Notes: generated by a model from the letters alone, not told the origin. A stretch of 64,000 nucleotides of DNA from Lunularia cruciata (GCA_948567375.1 OX419756.1:45832333-45896332); one strand, 5' to 3'. Positions 22,246-32,149 are shown, numbered from the stretch's first letter. Program-made: numbers and translations.

Positions 22246-23506
22246 GGGGGAAATCGGGTGCAGGAACGTTGAGTGTTGGTGGTATCTCCAAGCTCGGTGG
22301 ATCGTGGTAGCTCGATTCAGGTTTTGTGTTTCCCTAGTGTGCAGAAGCTCGTGTAGTTGATGCAAATTTGGCAGTTAGGCGGACGGTGTGCGGAAGTGCT
22401 GGCCAAATTTCAAACAAAGAAGGAGCAATTTTCGAGCAGTGTTGTGATTTTGAGCTCAAGAGGTGAAGGCAGGACCAATTTGCTGCGAGTTGGGCTCAGA
22501 AAGTGAAATTGAAGGTGGAGTTGGAAAGCTCTTCTCATGAAATTGTGATTTGGAAAAACCCGTTTTGTCAATTTGGCTTGAGTGGAAAGTTAGCGGGGGA
22601 TTTGGCGGACATCCATCTTTAGGGTTACGTCAGATTTACGTCAAATTTTTGGGCCAAAATTGGAGGAGTTTTGCTGTTTGGCCAGATTTGGAGAAGTTTT
22701 GCTAGTTTGGAGGAGTTTCACAGATTTGGAGAAGTTTCGCCAATTTTGGAGGAGGTTCGAAGTGGCAACAAGAAAGGCCTCATTTGGGCGTTTAGAGGCT
22801 TTGAGGCATAGGGCTGTGGGCTATGAGAGGCTACGAAGGCCTAGAAGGGCCAGCAAGCCAGCTTGCTGGCGTGAGACTAGCTAGTTTAGAGTAGATCTTG
22901 GTCATTGGTTGGCAAAATCTGCCTTTCTTGCTAGATTGTGCACAACAGGGTTTGACCCCTAGATCTCTTGTTCCTAGACTGGTGCCCTAGCCAACTGGTC
23001 CACCCTCACTTGTTGTCATAGTGACTGTGCCAGTGTTATCTATACACATGTAGCTTTGGCTAGGAGAGGCAGTTTGATCCCATTCTTGGTGATCATGGTA
23101 GCTTAGGACTTAGATACGAACTACTCTTATGTCAAATGCCAAATGGTGGTAGAGTCAGTCCCGTGTTGTGTTATGAGATGGAGGGTTTTCGTTTAGATTT
23201 CTTGTGATTGGATCCCCTCCATTCTCTGCTTCCTGTTTGTGCACCACGTTTGTGTGAGGTGCCCTGACTTTTGAGCGTTGGTGCTCTGGTGTGCTCTCGG
23301 TGGTGAGGCTGGAGTGATGACCAGTCAGACTACCTTTGTTTCTCTCCGGTGAGGCAGGAAGTGATGACCTGCAGACCGTGAGAGTGCGTGTTATGATGGC
23401 AGGTTACAGGTTGCCCTTCCCCTAGTGTAGTTATCTCGGTTAGAGTTACATTAGTGGGTGGTGTCTAGTTGGTGTTGGCACTTGGTGGAGCACTTGCAGT
23501 TGCGAC
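22246..23506 (+). other. Long untranslated leader of the methyltransferase element
   Basis: About 1.3 kb lies between the LTR and gag. The only sizeable reading frame (22660-22884) is low-complexity and looks non-coding. A tRNA-like segment lies on the opposite strand at 22946-23004. Confidence 0.5.
22946..23004 (-). other. tRNA-like segment in the leader
   Basis: On the minus strand TGGACCAGTTGGCTAGGGC resembles a pol III A box and D arm (consensus TRGCNNAGYNGG). About 30 bases later GGGTCAAACCC resembles a B box and T arm. The intervening arm reads like a degenerate anticodon arm with AGG in anticodon position, but its stem does not pair. It could be a tRNA pseudogene, a SINE head or chance. 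Confidence 0.35.
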
Positions 23507-24830
23507 TTGCGGTTGCAGTTGGTGGTTCGGGTTTGTTGGTGTGGTTACGTGGTCACGACGGAGTTCTTTGGAGATTCCAGAGGAGTTAGCCCTGCAGTAC
23601 GCAATGGGTTTACTCGGAGTGGTGCTCGGTATCAGCCTGTATCTCGGGTCCCAGTGAGGGAGGAGATTGACTCTGAGTTGGAGTTCAACACAGGAGCTAA
23701 TTCAGTTGAGAGTGCACTTGGTGTGTCCGCACCGTTGTTGTGGGACATGGACGAGATTTATGGGGCCTCCAAAGGCCCTAGGCGTTACTCTGGTACAGTG
23801 GGTACCATTGAGTTGGATGACTTCATCCAGGAGTTTGATAGTTGGTGTGATCTGCAGCAGATGCGGAACCCGACTTTGTTCACACCTTTCATGGCATGGA
23901 AGGGGTTGTTTCAGCACTTGGAGGGTCCGCCAATGGATGACTACCATGAGTTTAGGAGAGCTTATTTGGAGGAGATTGAGTTATGGAGACAATATTGGTC
24001 TCCACACTATGTCTCCATCACTTCAGGCTCGGTGGCCAGGAGTAGATCGGCTGTACCCACAAGTTTTAGCTCGAGTAGTGTTGGTGGAGCTAGTGGAGGT
24101 GCACTAGCTGGAGATAGTGCTACAACGAGTGGAGGTACCGCTGCAGGAGGTGGTGTGGTACCGGGGTTTAACCCCATGGTAGAGTTCTTCCTATGTTTGA
24201 GGCAGAACTACCAGGGAGTGCGGACTGACAAGCTGAGGAGCTTGCAGGAGTTCCAGCGGAAGGCTGGAGAGAGCCTACGCGAGGCATATACTCGCATGAG
24301 GCGGCTGATCAGTTTCACTCAGGGAGTTACTGAGGCCCAGGCAGTCCAGTTTTGGTATGGGATACTGGACAGGGAGTTGCGACGTAGAGTTTGTGATGCT
24401 ACGTTGTTGCAGGCTACTTCACCCACTTTGGCAGTAGTCTTTGGTTTGGCTGAGCGTATTGAGCTCAACATGGTGGAGGAGAGAGTGGTGACAGCTGGAT
24501 TTGGTAGAGAGACCTCATCCATGGTTGTGACTTCTTCTAGAGTGCAGCAGAGTGCACCACGCCCAGTTGGTTTTCGAGGACAGGGTGGACAGCCCAGATC
24601 CTATGGAGCGAGTGGAGGGCCTAGTGGAGTTAGACCCTTACCCTCATTTTTGGGTCAGCAGCAGCCAGTGAGTGGTGGTGTTGCTTGTTGGACTTGTGGT
24701 GGACCTCACCATAGGAGAGAGTGTACTTAGGGCAGCGGACCTGATACCTCTGGTGCATCACAGCCAGCACAGAGGCAGTGTGAGCATTGCCACAGATTTG
24801 GTCACACTAGTGACCGGTGTTTTGACCTAC
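23507..24830 (+). other. gag region of the methyltransferase element
   Basis: A capsid-like Retrotrans_gag region is visible (WKGLFQHLEGPP, then FQRKAGESLREAYTRMRRLI and LDRELRRRV). It is followed by two zinc knuckles: CWTCGGPHHRREC (24687-24725) and CEHCHRFGHTSDRC (24781-24822), the latter a perfect CX2CX4HX4C. A Ser/Gly/Ala-rich linker separates the two halves of the capsid region. Confidence 0.85.
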
Positions 24831-25639
24831 ACTTGGAGTTACGGAGTGGTAGGGCTGCTATGGTAGGTAGTAGAGGAGCTCTAGTTCATGGAGGACGAGG
24901 TGGTAGAGGTGGTGGTAGAGGATCTACACCTAGTAGGGGTGCAGTACCTGCCCTTACTTCTGACATAGCTATGGCTACTTGGATTGAGCAATTGGAGCAG
25001 AGATTGGCTAGTATGGCTATTGCTCAGAGGAGATCAGATTCGGGTGCTGAGGCTTCCACCTCATATGCTGGTGATAGAGATGCTTTGGACTTCATGTGCG
25101 GAGCAGCACAGGTGGATGCATCTGCAGCAGTGACTAGGAGTGCAGTACGTGCTCTAGAGCCTAGAGGAGCATCAGTGGAGTTGGACCCACAAAGAGGAGA
25201 GGTTGGGAGACAGGTCAGACTTCCCCAGTCTTTCACGCTATCTGAGGCATTGCAGACAACATCCATGGTTCCTAGACGTCCCAATGTAGGTGTGGTAGGT
25301 GGTGATGGAGTACATGATGGACTACTTGCTAGTCAGCCACCTGCTACTACACAGACTGAGTCTAGCATGATGTTGGGGGCGGCTCAGCTGATTATGCGGC
25401 ATCCTTTATCTTCAGCCAATGACATGTTTACATTGGGAGTTGACCCAGCCCCAATGTTCCGGTTGGCTGCCACGTTGTGTGAGAGTAGGGATGGTGCAGT
25501 TCCTACTACTAGAGCAGAGGTGGTTGGTAGTGGAGCTGACTTGGTTGAGGAGCATGGGATCCGTTCAGCGACCAGTGGTTTATGGCAGGCAGCAGCGGCT
25601 AGACTGGAGGAGTTGCCAGCTAGACCGGCCTTTGAGAGA

Positions 25640-25980
25640 GCGCGGTTTACACCTATTGTTGTCCTATTGGATAACCAGAGGGGGATCTCTTGTTTAGTGG
25701 GACTTTCAGGGAAGGTCTATACACCACAGAGAGTCTTGTTAGACTCTGGTGCGCAGCCCCTTATGTTGGGGAAGGCTGTAGTTGTCGGTCTGGAGTTACG
25801 GAAGACCGATGTGGAGAGGTGTCCATTTCAGATCCAGACATCTCTTGGTGGTGGTTCGACACAGTACATCACACGTGGGGAGCTTGTTGTCCAGGTTCAG
25901 CCTGGTCATCCGACTGATAGCTCGGTGGTGAGAGCTCAAGCTATTGCGACGATAGTTGAGTCATATGATGTGCTAGTTGG
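25640..25980 (+). other. Aspartic protease domain of the methyltransferase element
   Basis: The retropepsin active-site motif VLLDSGAQPLML is at about 25732-25767, followed by the expected hydrophobic strands (VQVQPGH, VESYDVLVGGAVL). In Ty3/gypsy elements this enzyme cuts the Gag-Pol polyprotein. A Gly/Arg-rich basic stretch (GGRGGRGGGRGS, about 24890-24940) precedes it. Confidence 0.85.
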
Positions 25981-26449
25981 GGGAGCAGTGTTATACCCCA
26001 TGGGTTTCGGTATTGACTATTGGGAGGAGACAACCTCTTATAGACCTGGTTGGCAGTTTGGTGAAGGACGGGTATGTCACCTACCAGTACGCTTCAGTAG
26101 TGGCAGTCTTGGATCACTATAGTCCGGGACCATGGCAACATCAGTTTTAGCTTTCAGCGGTGCAGTTACTTGGCCTGGTGACTTGTTGGAGGGGAACGCC
26201 CATGCAGAGGATACTCCAGTACCAGAGGAGATCACTCGGCTATGGAGTACGAGTGGGATTGTTCCATCCACCTTGGATGTTCCATTGTGGAGTTCAGAGG
26301 AGGCATTGCAGCAGCATGCAGATCAGTTGGTGCAGCAGGCTTGGAGTGGAGCCTTCGTACCATCAGGAGATGAGTGTGAGGATGAGCCTCCAGAGGCGAT
26401 TGATTTGACACCTTTGGATACCACACTCATTGCTTGGCAGTATCCAGTA

Positions 26450-27420
26450 GAGGGGATATGTCTATTGGAGTTGTTTGGTGGGATCAGCACCGGACTAGCT
26501 ACGGTGTTACAGGCGGGTATCCGAGTACAGAGGTACTTGTATGTAGAGAGAGATGAGACTGCTAGGCGAGTCTCTCTACATCATGTGGCACACTTGGCCT
26601 ATCGGTATCCGGAGTTATTACCGATGTCAGCAGTCAGAGGTTACCAGAAGGCCTTACCAAGAGACATTTCCTTACTGGGGGCGCATGACCTAGAGAGACA
26701 TGGGCCTATTCACTTGGTGATTTCTGGATGGCCATGTCAGGGACATACACGTGCGGGCCGTGGTTTGGGTCTTCAGGATCCTCGTTCTGGTGTGTTTTGG
26801 GAGATGTTACGGATACTACGACATCTCCAGGTTCATTAGTCTGTTTCTCCAGCTTACCTTTTGGAGAACGTTCCTTTGTTGGGTGATTCTCGCACTAGAG
26901 TGGTGGTGAGTACACATCAGGTCCATTCTTGGATGGGACCTGCTGTATTGTTAGATGCAGCCAGAGTGGGATCACGAGCTCATCGTCTTCGTCTTTGGTG
27001 GACAAACCTTTTACCCAGAGAGGTTCTACAGCGTAGTTATGATGGGATTCAGCGACTTGACCACATCCTTGTTGATGATATCTTGGATGTTGGGCGGCAG
27101 TCTCAGATAGTGGTAGTGGCTGATAGGTCACCTATGGCAGTGGTGAACCTAGTTGGACAGCCTAGAGCTGCATTTCCCACACTCATGAGTTTCCCAGGCT
27201 CTCATGCTTTTCGAGAGGGAGGACCTGGACTTGTTTGGGACTCACAGTTACAGCAGTTGGTGGAGCCCAATGCTGATGAGAGAGAGCGGGCGATGGGTTT
27301 TTGCACCGGTATTACCGCTGTTCCAGCAGTGTCAGAGGCATCCAAGCGTCAGGTGTTAGGTCAGGCTATGGACCTAAACTGTTTGACTTGGATTGTGAGC
27401 CTTGGTTTGGCAGAGCAGCG
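26450..27420 (+). other. Cytosine-5 DNA methyltransferase domain (DNMT3-like) inside the gypsy pol
   Basis: The motifs run in canonical order. Motif I is LLELFGGISTGLATV (about 26462), the S-adenosylmethionine site. Motif II region is YLYVERDETARR. Motif IV is ISGWPCQGHT (PCQ at about 26732; the Cys is the catalytic nucleophile). Motif VI is LLENVPLLG (about 26858). Motif VIII is GSRAHRLRLWWTNL (about 26969). Motif IX is ADERERAMGF (about 27266) and motif X is KRQVLGQAMDLN (about 27340). The wording of I, VIII, IX and X fits the DNMT3/DRM clade best, and the unpermuted order fits DNMT3 rather than plant DRM. No bromo-adjacent-homology or chromo domain of CMT/MET1 type is seen. It lies between protease and RT, so it is presumably made as part of Gag-Pol. 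Members of this family methylate cytosine in DNA; activity of this copy is not implied. Confidence 0.9.
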
Positions 27421-27479
27421 TAGGATGCGCTTGATAGGCATCACCACTCGGACACTTGTGAGCCCTGTGCCTATCGAGA

Positions 27480-27660
27480 CGATTCAAGCACATGCTGGGG
27501 GCGATGGACCGAGTGGACATGGTATTCTTGGGACACATCCAGTAGCTACCAGGGAGAGTGGTCTACTTGGAGTCCATCCAGGTGAGCGTGGGCTACTTGG
27601 ATTACACCCTTGGTCCACATGGGATGCAGCCAGAGGACATATGGAGCTTGCAGCCAGAGT
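27480..27660 (+). other. Short-repeat linker between methyltransferase and RT
   Basis: The protein reads GHGILGTHP, GLLGVHPGER, GLLGLHPWS in succession, a small internal repeat of GLLGxHP with no known function. It separates the methyltransferase from the RT. Confidence 0.5.
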
Positions 27661-27899
27661 GGAGGGAGTTTTTCACACAGAGGTTGGGACCTCTAGTGGT
27701 CGGGAGCATGACACCATTGCTCCCAAGGGCCCAGTGTAGCAGCCAGTCAGTACGTCTTCCACTCCTACTACAGTTATAGAGGATACTTGGGAGCCAGATC
27801 TTGGACTCAAGCTTACTGGAGAGGAAAGACGGAGGGTTTGGAGGTTCTTCAGGAGTCACACGAGTTGTTTTGCCTTCAGTATGAAGGATTTGGGTGCTC

Positions 27900-28560
27900 T
27901 GAAGGGACCTGGTATACGGATTGAGCTGACTAGCGACACACCAGTTTTCCGACGTCCTTATTGATATAGTGATATGGAGAGGACATTGATTCAGAGCCGG
28001 AGTAGTGACCTTTTTGAGGCTGGTTTGGTGGAGATTTCACATGGAGAGTATGCATCAGCGACAGTGATGCCAGCCAAGAAGGATATGCATGGCAACTATA
28101 CAGATAGGCGGATGTGTGGAGATTACTGTCTTATCAACCGACAGACCAAGGCTGATCGGTATGCCATGCCTACACCGGAGGAGATTTTTGATGCGATTGG
28201 GCATACAAAGGTCTTCAGTACTTTGGATCTTCAAGCGGGATATCATCAGTTGCCGATCAGGGAGGAAGATAAGTCCAAGACAGCATTTTGGGCTATTGAT
28301 CCTCACGGCAAGGATGTGTTATATCAGTGGAGGTTCTTACCATTTGGGTTGAAGAACGCTCCTGCTGAGTTCCAGAGGGTCATGGATAGGATCCTAGCTG
28401 GACTGGATTTTGCTCGGTGCTATATTGATGACATTTTGGTTTATAGTACTACTGTGGAGGAGCATGAGAGACAGTTGTTGGAGGTGTTTGAGAGGTTGAG
28501 ATCTCATGACTCAAATTACATCCTGGGAAGTGTAGGTTCTTCCATGAGCAGGTTGAGTAT
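27900..28560 (+). other. Reverse transcriptase domain of the methyltransferase element
   Basis: Typical Ty3/gypsy RT blocks are present: GLVEISHGEYASATVMPAKK, RMCGDYCLINRQT, FSTLDLQAGYHQLPI, FLPFGLKNAPAEFQRVMD and the catalytic CYIDDILVYS (28418-28447). Confidence 0.93.
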
Positions 28561-28599
28561 TTGGGTCACACTATCTACCCCGGAGGACTTGGTGTTCAG

Positions 28600-29220
28600 C
28601 AGACCAAGGTGGAGGCTATTGCACGTATTCCTCGGCCCACGGATGTGAGCAGAGTGCGAGCATTCCTTGGGTTGGCAAACTTCTATCGCCGCTATGTTAG
28701 AGGATTTAGTGCCATTGCCAAGGCCTTGACGAAGCTGACCAAGCTTACACAGGAGTGGTGTTGGGGAGATGAGCAGGAGAGAGCTTTTGTAGAGCTCAAG
28801 GAGAGGTTGACATCTGCTCCTATTTTGAGGAGACCGATCAAGGGACGACCATTTCAGGTTCACACTAATTGGAGTATGTTGGGGCTTGGAGCGGTGCTCA
28901 CCTAGCATGATGATGAGGAGAAGGAGTTTGTGGTGGCCTATGCTAGTCGCTCCAACAATTCAGCAGAGGCGAAGTATAGTTCATATGAGGGAGAGTGCTT
29001 GGCAGCAGTTTGGGCAGTAGCACATTTCTGATGTTACCTATTTGGTAACCCCTTCACTCTCATCACTGATCATCAGCCGTTGAAGTGGTTGATGGAGTCT
29101 GACAAGCTTTCAGGGAAGCTTGCACGATGGGCTCTGATTTTACAGGAGTATGATTTCACGGTTGTGCACAGACCTGGAGTGGTGAACCGTGATGCAGATG
29201 GGTTGAGTAGAAACCCATGT
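28600..29220 (+). other. RT thumb and RNase H region of the methyltransferase element
   Basis: RVRAFLGLANFYRRYVRGFS and the following ALTKL are the RT-RNase H connection. LITDHQPLKWLM and VVHRPGVVNRDADGLSR are RNase H hallmarks of Ty3/gypsy elements. Confidence 0.88.
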
Positions 29221-29599
29221 CCCAGCCAGCAGGATCAGACCGGAGCACGTTGGCATGGTGAGATAGATGAGGAGATGGTGCCAGGTTGGCATGCATCGGC
29301 CTTTCTGTGTATATTTGTAGAGACTTTGGTGGTATCTCTCTCAGCGCATACAGGAGGAGTTATTGAGGTCACAGATCCAGAGAGTGAAGATATTAGTACA
29401 GTCCAGCGAGACATTCATGATGATGTCTTAGTGATGGACTATCTTTGCACTGGTGTTGTGGGTGGCACAGTTGGGGCCAAGGAGAGAGACCGTGTTCTTC
29501 AGCGAGCCAGACGGTTCAGATTGGAGGGTAGACACCTTTTGCGTGTATGGGAGGATGGTAGAGTGCGAGTAGTACCACTTCCATCACAGAGACCACAGT

Positions 29600-30650
29600 T
29601 GGTCCGTCATGCTCATGAGGAGCTAGGACATTTTGGAGTAAAGCGTACATATAGCTTACTCTAGAGTCATTATTGGTGGCGCGGTATGCAGACCGAGGTA
29701 CAACAGTTTGTTGCCAGATGTATGGTTTGTGACCAAGTTAGAGCATCATTCAATGCTCCTACGCCACAATTACACCCATTACCTATCATGGGATTGGGTT
29801 ATCGTTGGAGTTTGGACTTTGCCGGACCTTTACCGCTGACTGTGAGACATCATCGGTATGTTTTGGTGATGGTGGAGCACTTCTCCAAGTGGATTGAGTT
29901 GGTGGCACTTCCTGACAAGTCTAGTGAAGGGACAACTTACTTGTTCTTGGATCGAGTTCTTAGTCATTTTGGTGCACCAGCTGAGGTTTTGACTGATCAG
30001 GGTACAGAGTTCTTGGGAGAGTTTCAGGTCTTGTGTGACAAGGCTTTGATTGATCATCGTACTACATCCCGAGATCACCCTGAGGCAGATGGCTTAGCAG
30101 AGAGAGTGGTTCAGACGGTGAAGAGAGGATTGCGAAAGTATGGTTTGCAGAGAGGCCACTTGGGAGATTGGGATCTCTAGTTACCTTGGTTGGCCATGGG
30201 CTATCGGTTCAGCCGGCAAGCCTCCTTAGCATCCTTCTCTCCATACTTTCTACTCTATGGACAAGATCCAGATTTACCTACAGCCATTCGTCAAGATGCT
30301 ACTATAGTTTTGGACTTGGATGACCCCGATGTATGGATGAGCGCATATTCTCAGCGGGCAGAGATCTTTTGGAGAGTGATGCCGATGGCCTTTGAGAACT
30401 TGGCGATTGCTCAGCATAGAGATACTTTACGCTATGCTACCATTCGAGGAGGAGGTTATAGACCCTCGATCCGTCAATTTCATCCAGGTGACTATGTATA
30501 TCTACAGCAGACATCACCGACGACACTTGATGTTTCTACAGGCCGCACTATCTTGAGAGTGCACGAGGTTTTGCCATCTGGAGTCCTTTTGTTAGAAGGA
30601 CGTGATGGTGTTGTTTGGAAGGATCATGTGCGCAATTGTGCGCCATGCAA
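29600..30650 (+). other. Integrase region of the methyltransferase element
   Basis: An HHCC zinc-binding region (HAHEELGHFG ... CMVCDQ, about 29606-29735) is followed by the DDE core: WSLDFAGPLP (about 29810), LTDQGTEFLG (about 29990) and HPEADGLAERVVQ (about 30078). The C-terminal part with FHPGDYVYLQQ and VWKDHVRNCAP corresponds to the GPY/F-type tail. Confidence 0.9.
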
Positions 30651-30711
30651 CCTTCCAAACATTGATGGTACAATGGACCCAAGCTTGGCACTTGTACGTG
30701 CATGCTTGAGG

Positions 30712-30846
30712 TGTATGTTATGTGGCTCTTCTGGTGGAGCTGCTACTATGTTAGTGTGTGATAGCTGTTCGAGAGGATGGCATATGGCATGTATGACTCC
30801 TCCCCTCACGGTGGTTCCTCAGGGACAGTGGTTATGTCCTAGATGT
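30712..30846 (+). other. PHD finger at the end of the integrase
   Basis: A Cys4-His-Cys3 set is present: CMLC, then CDSC, GWHMAC, and WLCPRC. Spacing is C-x2-C-x11-C-x2-C-x4-H-x2-C-x14-C-x2-C, with the invariant Trp two residues before the seventh ligand. PHD fingers typically read histone H3 tails. The position is where chromoviruses carry a chromodomain, so a targeting role is plausible but inferred. Confidence 0.88.
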
Positions 30847-31009
30847 ACTTGACCTATAGCTAGTTTATTCTTTATATGGTATAGATTGCAGACAAGCGAC
30901 TAACGATGGGGCTCCATAGCACCCGGCCTCCTGATCTTCGCCCATTAGAGGGTATACCATATACTTAGAGTAGATGGCTATCTGGAGTTAGAGGGACCTA
31001 ACCGCCAGC

Positions 31010-31020
31010 TAGGGGGCGAT
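31010..31020 (+). other. Polypurine tract of the methyltransferase element
   Basis: The sequence agggggcgat sits directly before TGTGGCAC, the start of the full-length LTR. This supports reading the LTR as segment A followed by B. Confidence 0.65.
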
Positions 31021-31577
31021 TGTGGCACTTTAGAGTCTATGTATGACTTATGTGTGAGTTTTGCTTTTATAGTGTATGATGTTGACAACAATGTATGTTG
31101 TGTAGCGATGTATATACGCACGACAGCTGTCACACCATTTGTAGTTCCGCATCTAGATGCTCGAACACTAGAGTTCCAGTGATGGTAGTTAGAGTTATTC
31201 TAGCAGTTTCTTAGGGACTACTTTCCGACGGTTAGATTTTGTGTTCAGGGTACTGACTTCACGGTGGGGCCCACCGTCACTTTGCACCGTTTGCACCGTC
31301 GAGTGTGCCGTTAGCGGGACCATTAGGGTTTCAGGGCTAGCTCAAGTCCAGGGGGTATAGTTTCGAAGTGAGCTCCAGAGAGCTCACTTCTCTGATGTTG
31401 AGCCTTCGAGTTCCTGGCTATGGTGGACAGAGACCGGCGAGCGTCACCTGGATTCTCTATGCTTGAGTGGGTGTGGCTTGACTATAATCAGTGCCCAGTT
31501 GTTGGCAGTTTATAGAATGACAGATCAAGTACTGATCTGAGTTGAGTTGAGTTGAGAGTGTTAAGCAATCTGATTAT
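31021..31577 (+). repeat. Full-length LTR (segments A and B) of the methyltransferase element
   Basis: It starts TGTGGCAC after the purine tract; the partner LTR ends GATTACA. Segment A (31021-31127) ends in the left half of the palindrome GACAGCTGTC (31122-31131), and segment B starts at its right half. Segment B matches 21778-22228. Confidence 0.85.
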
Positions 31578-31681
31578 TGTGGCACTTTAGAGTCTATGTA
31601 TGACTTATGTGTGAGTTTTGCTTTTATAGTGTATGATGTTGACAGCGATGTATGTTGTGTAGCGATGTATATATGCACGAC
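31578..31681 (+). repeat. Extra LTR segment A at the right end
   Basis: It matches 31021-31124 with three differences in about 105 bp and joins the preceding LTR end to end, as in the LTR-LTR junction of a two-LTR circle. It stops at the left half of the GACAGCTGTC palindrome and is followed by the target duplication. Confidence 0.85.
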
Positions 31682-31686
31682 ATGTG
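31682..31686. repeat. Target-site duplication (ATGTG), right copy
   Basis: It matches 21773-21777. The helicase sequence resumes just beyond it. Confidence 0.8.
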
Positions 31687-31800
31687 GGATCAATACAAGA
31701 TCTCCCTTGCTAGCTCTAGTGATAACTTTGAAGTCAATAGTGTTCATGTACATAAACTTGGCTCACATTCTAGTTCAGTTGATCAAAGCTTAAAGTTTTG
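31682..31800 (-). pseudogene. Helitron helicase, continuation beyond the retroelement
   Basis: The minus strand gives KFMYMNTIDFKVITRASKGD and then LVLIPH, which runs straight into the helicase piece ending at 21777 (typical family wording ..VxxAKVITGxxxGxxVLIPRI). In-frame stops are present (for example within N-T-R-M, where the family has NGTRM). This confirms that the retroelement landed in an already coding-like or dead Helitron. Confidence 0.75.
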
Positions 31801-31869
31801 ACACATAAAACCCTTCATAGAAAAATCACCTCTCCTATTCATTCACATGGGCTTCCCTTATTGATTGAG

Positions 31870-32100
31870 GACTCATGTAGTACACTTCCTCCATGCTTGT
31901 TCATCAGCAGCGGCAGTAGCAACTTCTCACATGTTTGTGTCTTATGGTTTGATCGTAGCCTTCTCCTATATGGAAGGATTTTGTTGACTCCTGGAGTACA
32001 CTTCCTCCCTGCTTGTTCATCAGCAGCTTGTCTTGTAAAGTTCCTCCTTCAAAGTCCATGTCTCACAGTTCTATTGAAGCGTTCTCCTGCACCAAAGGGC
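31870..32100. repeat. Two imperfect tandem copies of an about 118-bp unit
   Basis: Both copies carry agtacacttcctcc(a/c)tgc followed by ttgttcatcagcagc, and end in (c/g)ttctcct. They start near 31870 and 31988. No coding meaning is evident. Confidence 0.55.
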
Positions 32101-32149
32101 TCAACTTTGGTTAATGTTTTAGTGAAGAGTTTAAGTTTTTAGTGCATAG

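Larger units (their letters stand above)
21778..31681 (+). mobile_element. Ty3/gypsy retrotransposon carrying a DNMT3-type methyltransferase and a PHD finger
   Basis: This 9.9-kb element is flanked by a 5-bp ATGTG duplication. Order on the plus strand: LTR part, primer site, 1.3-kb leader, gag with zinc knuckles, aspartic protease, cytosine-5 DNA methyltransferase, reverse transcriptase, RNase H, integrase, C-terminal PHD finger, purine tract, LTR, extra LTR part. The repeated LTR portions differ at about 15 of 450 positions (about 3%), nearly all transitions, so the insertion is moderately young, probably a few million years at typical plant rates. The coding region is broken, with roughly half a dozen breaks, but every domain is readable. 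Base composition is clearly GC-richer than the surrounding DNA. The LTR arrangement is circularly permuted (see findings). Confidence 0.93.

Noticed and set aside
26450-27420. Methyltransferase as an adenine (Dam-like) enzyme as in DIRS elements
   Set aside because: The PCQ and ENV motifs and the motif VIII-X wording are of cytosine-5 type; there is no DPPY-type motif.
26450-27420. Methyltransferase as bacterial contamination
   Set aside because: It lies within one LTR element between protease and RT, and a second diverged copy of the same arrangement occurs at 2.6-5.0 kb.
31021-31681. Reading the right end as two unrelated solo LTRs
   Set aside because: The A and B segments, the purine tract, the target duplication and the Helitron reading frame are all explained by one permuted two-LTR insertion.
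31596-31793. 65-residue plus-strand frame at the right end of the retroelement
   Set aside because: It lies in LTR segment A and antisense to Helitron helicase sequence.
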